From Niallia endozanthoxylica (lineage in GTDB: Bacteria; Bacillota; Bacilli; Bacillales; Cytobacillaceae), in assembly GCF_008710145.1 (NCBI RefSeq), contig NZ_VYKL01000013.1, positions 1-64,000 on the forward strand: a stretch of 64,000 nucleotides of DNA, in the 5' to 3' direction. The notes beneath the pieces are model-generated. The model saw only the letters and a list, made by a program, of their open reading frames with translations. It ran no database searches and was not told the DNA's origin. This document shows positions 59,299-64,000 of this stretch, one piece after another. Positions within the stretch are counted from its first letter, which is position 1, and each line of letters opens with the position of its first letter. A program made the position numbers and the translations under genes.

Positions 59299-60396
59299 TT
59301 ATTTAATCATTTGAAGTTCTTTTGGGAATTTTGTCAATACTTCTACTCCATCAGCTGTGACAAGTATATCATCTTCAATACGGACACCTGCTATGTTTGG
59401 TACATAAATTCCAGGTTCAATCGTATAAACCATACCTTTTTCCAGCAATAAAGAATTCGTTTCAGTCAATGAAGGATATTCATGCACACCAATCCCTAAT
59501 CCATGCCCAAGGCGATGAGGGAAATAGTCTCCATATCCGGCATCACGAATAATATTTCTTGCCGTAAGGTCGACATTTGAACAAGCTGCTCCTGGTTTAC
59601 TTGCGTCAATCGCTGCGAGCTGGGCTTTTAAGACAGTATCATAAATCTCTTGTTGTTGATTAGAGATATCACCATAAGCAACTGTGCGTGTAATATCCGA
59701 GCAATAGCCGTCAACAACGACGCCCAAATCAAACAGAACAAAATCTCCTTTTTTTATTTTCGTTAATCCTGGAGTACCGTGTGGAGAGGCCCCATTCGTC
59801 CCTGTCAGTACCATTGTAGCAAAAGACATTTGTGTGATGCCTTTTTTCTTTAACTCATATTCTATGACTGCTAGTATATCTAATTCTGTTTTTCCCTCTT
59901 GTATTTCTGAACAGCCCACTTCAACAGCATAGTCTGCTAATGCACAGGCTTCACGTATTTTGGAGATTTCTTTTTCATCCTTAATCATACGAAGTTTACG
60001 AAGTCTTTCTTCAGCCGAAACAAAAGCTGCTTCTGGGAAAAGTGAAGTGAGAGCCTCATAACGCTCTACATTCATATGCTCTTTTTCAATAGCAAGTTTA
60101 GTAACCTTATTTACTCGCTTATCAATTGCTTTACGAATCATTTCCCAAGGGTTTTCAACATCGCTATAGCCAATAATCTCATAGGTCCATCCTGAAGCTT
60201 TTGCATCTTCTGTTTCCATGGCCGGGCAAATAAGAATAGGCTCTTCCTGCTGAAATAGAGCTAAAGCAAGTAATCTTTCATGCGGGTCACTATAAAAACC
60301 GCTTAAATAAAAGACATTTTCTGTAGAAGTAATGATTGAAATGTCAATTTGATTCTCATTCATCCATTCCGACATGTTTTTTAATCTTTGATTCAT
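59299..60396 (-). CDS. M24 family Xaa-Pro dipeptidase
   Basis: 365 aa creatinase-fold domain followed by the pita-bread metallopeptidase domain. Metal ligands: Asp pair in FDLGVVVDGYCSDITRT (about 223-239), His in HRLGHGLGIGVHEYP (about 291-305), Glu in IEPGIYVPN (about 327) and VRIEDD (about 340). Cleaves X-Pro dipeptides; similar to YkvY/YqhT/PepQ. Cytoplasmic. Which paralogue it is was not decided. The ATG has GGAGGCAT upstream. Confidence 0.92.
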   Translation of the reverse strand: MNQRLKNMSEWMNENQIDISIITSTENVFYLSGFYSDPHERLLALALFQQEEPILICPAMETEDAKASGWTYEIIGYSDVENPWEMIRKAIDKRVNKVTKLAIEKEHMNVERYEALTSLFPEAAFVSAEERLRKLRMIKDEKEISKIREACALADYAVEVGCSEIQEGKTELDILAVIEYELKKKGITQMSFATMVLTGTNGASPHGTPGLTKIKKGDFVLFDLGVVVDGYCSDITRTVAYGDISNQQQEIYDTVLKAQLAAIDASKPGAACSNVDLTARNIIRDAGYGDYFPHRLGHGLGIGVHEYPSLTETNSLLLEKGMVYTIEPGIYVPNIAGVRIEDDILVTADGVEVLTKFPKELQMIK

Positions 60397-60562
60397 ACGG
60401 ATGCCTCCAATGCTATGTACTTTCTGTTTAATTCTGAATAAACTTGAATTTTCATTCTGATTTTTCTTATGTTACGATTATTATTGTATCCCTTTCTGCC
60501 TGACAAGAAAAGAGACGGTAAGGGGAATGGATGTTGTCTATTTTATTCAGGGAGTGTTAAAA

Positions 60563-61552
60563 ATGTTATTCATCGATAATAAAGGGATTACGGATCCGAG
60601 AATTAATCTTGCTATTGAGGAATATGCCTTAAAAAATCTAGATATTAATGAAACCTATCTATTATTTTACATAAATAAACCTTCCATTATTATAGGGAAA
60701 AATCAAAATACAATTGAAGAAATCAATACCGATTTCGTAGAAAAAAATGGAATTACTGTTGTAAGAAGGCTGTCTGGCGGGGGCGCAGTGTATCATGATT
60801 TAGGAAACTTGAATTTTAGCTTTATTACGAAGGATGACGGTGAAAGCTTCCATAATTTCAGGAAGTTTACCCAACCTGTTGTTCGTGCTTTGAACAAGCT
60901 TGGTGTGAATGCTGAACTTAGCGGGCGGAACGATTTAGTAGTCGATAGCCGTAAAATTTCAGGTAATGCCCAGTTTTCTACAAGAGGAAGAATGTTTAGT
61001 CATGGTACATTAATGCTTGATTCTGAAATTGATCATGTTGTTTCAGCGTTGAAGGTAAAGAAGGATAAAATTGAATCAAAGGGAATTAAATCGATTCGCA
61101 GCCGTGTTGCCAATATTTCTGAGTTTTTATCAGAAAAGATTACGATGGAGAAATTTCGCGGGTTATTGTTATCTAATATTTTTGACAGTGAAGCAGAGAT
61201 TCCACAATATATACTGACAAAAGAGGACTGGGAAAAGATTCATCAGTTGTCAAAGGAACGGTATCAAACATGGGAATGGAACTATGGGAAATCCCCTAAA
61301 TTTAATCTCCAGCATTCACATCGATTTCCTGTTGGCAGTATTGATGTAAGGTTAGAGGTGAATAAAGGAGTCATTGAACAATGTAAGATTTATGGAGATT
61401 TCTTCGGTGTCGGTGACGTGCGCGATATTGAAGTTCTTTTAACAAATGTTAAATATGAAAAAGCAGCATTGGAAGAGGCTTTAGCTAGAATTGATATGAA
61501 ACATTACTTTGGCAACATCACGAAGGAAGATTTTTTACAATTAATTTATTAG
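60563..61552 (+). CDS. lplJ: Lipoate-protein ligase
   Basis: 329 aa LplA-type ligase attaching scavenged lipoate to E2 and GcvH proteins. RRLSGGGAVYHDLGNLNFS (about 71-89) and the catalytic Lys in SRKISGNAQF (about 134-143). C-terminal accessory domain present (about 245-329). The ATG 60563 is 10 nt after GGGAG; the longer in-frame extension has no suitable ribosome site. Monocistronic. Confidence 0.92.
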   Translation: MLFIDNKGITDPRINLAIEEYALKNLDINETYLLFYINKPSIIIGKNQNTIEEINTDFVEKNGITVVRRLSGGGAVYHDLGNLNFSFITKDDGESFHNFRKFTQPVVRALNKLGVNAELSGRNDLVVDSRKISGNAQFSTRGRMFSHGTLMLDSEIDHVVSALKVKKDKIESKGIKSIRSRVANISEFLSEKITMEKFRGLLLSNIFDSEAEIPQYILTKEDWEKIHQLSKERYQTWEWNYGKSPKFNLQHSHRFPVGSIDVRLEVNKGVIEQCKIYGDFFGVGDVRDIEVLLTNVKYEKAALEEALARIDMKHYFGNITKEDFLQLIY

Positions 61553-61558
61553 AAGGTG

Positions 61559-61592
61559 AAAAGAAGTGGATAAAGAGTCTACTTCTTTTTTC
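61559..61592 (+). terminator. Terminator of lplJ
   Basis: AAAAGAAGT/ACTTCTTTT stem and T-run directly after the stop. Confidence 0.65.
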
Positions 61593-61688
61593 TTACTTTT
61601 TTAAATAGAAAGAATAATGCAATATATCGGATTTGCGTGTAATATAGTACTAGATAGCTATGAAATAAACTTAGGAGGAGGTTATGCG

Positions 61689-62465
61689 GTGGGGAATGTG
61701 AGCTTTGCTCAAAAGGGTCACATTGCAGTATTGACATTAAATCGGCCGGAAGTATTCAATGCATTTAATTATGCTTTATTAAATGAACTGCATGGGTATG
61801 TTGAAAAAATCCGAACAAGCTCTGACATTAGGATTGTGATTATTACCGGAGCAGGTGAAAAGGCCTTTAGTGCTGGTGCTGATTTAAAAGAAAGAAAAAC
61901 ATTAACGGAAGAAGAAGTACGAAGAAATATTTTTAAAATTGGCGAGGTATTTAATGCAATTGATTCTCTGCCGCAGCCGACAATCGCTGCAATAAACGGC
62001 GCTGCCTTTGGCGGAGGACTTGAACTTGCATTATCATGTGATTTTCGTATTGCTCAAACCGAGTCCATCATGGGTTTAACAGAGACAAGCCTGGCTATTA
62101 TCCCGGGTGCAGGCGGTACACAGCGTCTTCCAAGGTTAATTGGAGAGGCAAAGGCTTTGGAGCTTATATTAACAGCAAAGCGGGTAACAGCAGAAGAAGC
62201 GCTGACTATTGGTCTGGTAAATGATGTATCTAGAAAGGAGGACTTAATAGAGACAAGCATGAATTGGGCAGAAAGAATGCTTGTAAACGGACCGCTTGCC
62301 CTTAAACAGGCAAAATTTGCTATTAAGCAAGGGATGAATGCAGATTTGCAAACAGGACTGCGAATAGAGCAAAAAGCTTATGAATTGCTTATTCCAACAG
62401 AAGATCGGTTGGAAGCTCTGGCTGCATTTGCGGAGAAAAGGAAGCCTAACTTTAAAGGGAAATAG
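61689..62465 (+). CDS. Enoyl-CoA hydratase/isomerase family protein
   Basis: 258 aa crotonase fold. Oxyanion-hole loops SAGADLKER (about 60-68) and NGAAFGGGLELALSCD (about 101-116); the catalytic Glu lies in TETSLAIIPGAGGTQRLPRL (about 130-149). GTG 61689 is chosen: AGGAGG ends 10 nt earlier and the length fits the family (about 258 aa); the frame extends upstream but without a site. Likely hydrates 2-enoyl-CoA in fatty acid degradation, but crotonase substrates vary. No other beta-oxidation genes adjoin it. Confidence 0.87.
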   Translation: MGNVSFAQKGHIAVLTLNRPEVFNAFNYALLNELHGYVEKIRTSSDIRIVIITGAGEKAFSAGADLKERKTLTEEEVRRNIFKIGEVFNAIDSLPQPTIAAINGAAFGGGLELALSCDFRIAQTESIMGLTETSLAIIPGAGGTQRLPRLIGEAKALELILTAKRVTAEEALTIGLVNDVSRKEDLIETSMNWAERMLVNGPLALKQAKFAIKQGMNADLQTGLRIEQKAYELLIPTEDRLEALAAFAEKRKPNFKGK

Positions 62466-62628
62466 CATATGTACTTTTAGGTGAAATTGACAGAATCCAT
62501 TTTATTTTAAAAAAAGAGTTGCAAATAGATTGAAATATTATTATTTTAATATTATAATTTACTACACAAAAGCATAAAAGCATAAAAGCGTTTAGGTAAT
62601 AAAGTTGCTATTTTTGAGGGGGATAAAA

Positions 62629-63636
62629 ATGTTAATGAAAAAGAAAACGTCAATGAGTTTGGCTGCACTTGGATTAATGGGCGCTTTATTTTTAAGCGGT
62701 TGCGGTGCTAGCGAAAGTAACGATGGAAATGAAGGAAGTGACAGTAAAGACACATTTAAGGTCGGAATCACACAGTATGTCACACATCCATCATTAGATG
62801 CGGCAACAGAAGGATTTAAGAAAGCATTGAAGGATGAAGGTCTAACTGTTGAATATGATGAGCAAAATGCGAATGCTGATCAAAGTAACGTTCAAAACAT
62901 TGCGACTAACCTTGCAGGAGATGGTGTTGATTTAATATTTGCAAACGCGACACCAAGTGCTCAAGCAGCTTTAAATGCTACAAAGGATATTCCAATCGTG
63001 TTCACATCTGTGACGGATGCAGTTGGTGCACAACTTGTTAAGTCAATGGAAGAACCTGGCGGGAATGTAACTGGAACAATTGATAACCATCCAGATGCGA
63101 TTCCAAATACCGTGAAGTTTATTAGTGAAAACTTTCCTGATAAAACAATTGGAACGGTTTATAATGCCGGTGAGCAAAACTCTGTTGCACAAGTAGATAC
63201 GATTAAAGAGTCAATAAAAGAATTAGGTTTAAATGAGCTTGAAACAGCGACTGTTTCAACATCAGCTGAAGTAAAGCAGGCAGCTGAATCATTAATTGGA
63301 AAAGCAGACGTTATCTACATTATTACAGATAATACGGTTGTTTCAGCATTAGAATCAGTTATTCAGGTTGCCGGGGACAATGAATTACCTTTATTTGTAG
63401 GTGAATTGGATTCAGTAGAACGCGGTGGCTTTGCGGCTTATGGCTTTAATTATGAAGATATCGGTTACGAGGCTGGCTTATTAGCAGCACAGATTTTAAA
63501 GGGAGAAAAGAAACCATCTGAGCTGCCTGTTCAATATCCGCAAAATTTAAAACTAGTTATCAATAAGAACGCTGCAAAAGAAATGAATGTTGAGTTGAAG
63601 GATGAATGGAACGAGCAAGCAGAATTTATTGAGTAG
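62629..63636 (+). CDS. ABC transporter substrate-binding lipoprotein (TrpX-like)
   Basis: 335 aa. Signal peptide with lipobox LSGC (lipidated Cys25), then a serine/asparagine-rich linker and a two-lobed periplasmic-binding-type domain of the ABC_sub_bind family (FKVGITQYVTHPSLDAATEGF; FANATPSAQAAL). Relatives carry aromatic amino acids or related compounds; ligand unknown. ATG 62629 follows GAGGGGGATA; the 8-codon upstream extension is rejected as it covers that site. Followed by a permease gene, so it heads an import operon. No T-box was seen in its leader. Confidence 0.9.
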   Translation: MLMKKKTSMSLAALGLMGALFLSGCGASESNDGNEGSDSKDTFKVGITQYVTHPSLDAATEGFKKALKDEGLTVEYDEQNANADQSNVQNIATNLAGDGVDLIFANATPSAQAALNATKDIPIVFTSVTDAVGAQLVKSMEEPGGNVTGTIDNHPDAIPNTVKFISENFPDKTIGTVYNAGEQNSVAQVDTIKESIKELGLNELETATVSTSAEVKQAAESLIGKADVIYIITDNTVVSALESVIQVAGDNELPLFVGELDSVERGGFAAYGFNYEDIGYEAGLLAAQILKGEKKPSELPVQYPQNLKLVINKNAAKEMNVELKDEWNEQAEFIE

Positions 63637-63646
63637 TTATTAGAAT

Positions 63647-63672
63647 AGGGGGGCTTCTTTAAGGCCCTCCTT
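63647..63672 (+). terminator. Weak hairpin between the binding protein and permease genes
   Basis: AGGGGGGCTT/AAGGCCCTCCT imperfect stem with only a short T-run. It may reduce read-through so that the binding protein is made in excess. Confidence 0.35.
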
Positions 63673-63730
63673 TCGTTCCTAATTTAGAATAGCATCTGTG
63701 TTTGAGTTTTTTGCAGAAAGGAGAAATATC

Positions 63731-64000
63731 ATGTTTAACGCCGTTTTTGGATCCTTTGAGGCGGGTGCCATTTATGCGCTAATGGCTTTAGGAGTTTATT
63801 TATCTTTTAGAATATTAGACTTCCCTGATATGACTGTTGATGGATCATTTGTCACGGGGGCATCTGTTGCTGCTGTTTTGATTGTTGGCGGTATGAACCC
63901 GTTTTTGGCTACCGCTGTAGCGATTATTGTTGGTTTTATTGCAGGATGTATGACAGGTCTTCTTCATACAAAAGGAAAAATTAACCCTTTATTATCAGGA
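63731..64000 (+). CDS. ABC transporter permease (partial, cut by window end)
   Basis: First 90 codons only. Starts MFNAVFGSFEAGAIYALMAL with ATG 63731 behind AAAGGAGAAAT. At least three hydrophobic segments are visible, with RILDFPDMTVDGSFVTGA, typical of the branched-chain-type/TrpY-like permeases paired with ABC_sub_bind lipoproteins. The ATPase gene is expected beyond the window. Confidence 0.88.
   Translation, partial: MFNAVFGSFEAGAIYALMALGVYLSFRILDFPDMTVDGSFVTGASVAAVLIVGGMNPFLATAVAIIVGFIAGCMTGLLHTKGKINPLLSG

Noticed and set aside
62575..62595. Short tandem AAAGCAT units before the ABC binding-protein gene
   Set aside because: Only two to three 9-nt units in AT-rich DNA; no basis to call a regulatory repeat.

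Overview
The window is a stretch of low-GC Firmicutes chromosome from a spore-forming Bacillaceae species. The evidence is AGGAGG-type ribosome binding sites, frequent TTG/GTG starts, an alpha/beta-type small acid-soluble spore protein with a textbook sigma-G promoter, GerW/YtfJ, bacillithiol-linked YtxJ, CcpA, RefZ, EzrA and SftA. Gene order closely follows the ytjP-to-argH region of Bacillus subtilis, so most gene names rest on both protein motifs and conserved neighbourhood. No phage, complete transposon, CRISPR array, tRNA or rRNA was seen.

Layout. 0.1-11.8 kb: peptide and carbohydrate metabolism and RNA modification (pepV, thpR, an uncharacterised ytlQ-like gene, pullulanase amyX, ytmP, ytzH, trmB, lactonase ytnP, ytzB, ytoP, ytpP, ytpQ). 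12-18 kb: DNA translocase sftA, murC and the ytxG-ytxH-ytxJ stress cluster. 18-25.7 kb: a large FtsA-like actin-fold protein (minus strand), DAHP synthase/chorismate mutase, ccpA, and the acuCBA operon running toward the centre. 25.9-33.2 kb: acsA, a class A penicillin-binding protein, T-box-controlled tyrS, and rpsD with its own leader. 33.5-42.4 kb: diguanylate cyclase, refZ, hisJ, ezrA, the cysteine desulfurase/thiI pair and sspA. 42.6-54.5 kb: acyl-CoA synthetase, a RarD-type transporter, nadK, sppA, yteJ, ytfI, ytfJ, tpx, ytxK, ackA, an EcsC-family gene, moaB and an orphan gene. 54.8-64 kb: argGH, a universal stress protein, ald, an M24 peptidase, lipoate ligase, enoyl-CoA hydratase and the start of an ABC transporter operon cut by the window end.

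Functional themes. Acetate/acetyl-CoA handling (acsA with AcuABC acetylation control, ackA, CcpA), cell division and chromosome segregation (EzrA, RefZ, SftA, FtsA-like protein), wall synthesis (MurC, class A PBP), thiol/peroxide defence (Tpx, YtxJ, YtpP) and tRNA modification (TrmB, NifZ/ThiI).

The least ordinary content lies between genes. At least four distinct dispersed repeat families occur, each with strong hairpins and more than one copy. Family A (1-80, 22.95-23.16 kb, 35.69-35.88 kb) has nested helices kept by G-U pairs, suggesting a structured RNA. Family B (5.43-5.70 kb, 30.71-30.85 kb) is bounded by a 13-14 bp inverted repeat. Family C (32.44, 54.16, 59.23 kb) carries a GTCAGGCACC-type hairpin and lies at the meeting point of convergent genes in all three cases. 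Family D (17.12, 35.45, 39.57, 49.88 kb) is MITE-like with TTTTGACTCATT-type ends. None encodes a transposase here, so all look non-autonomous.
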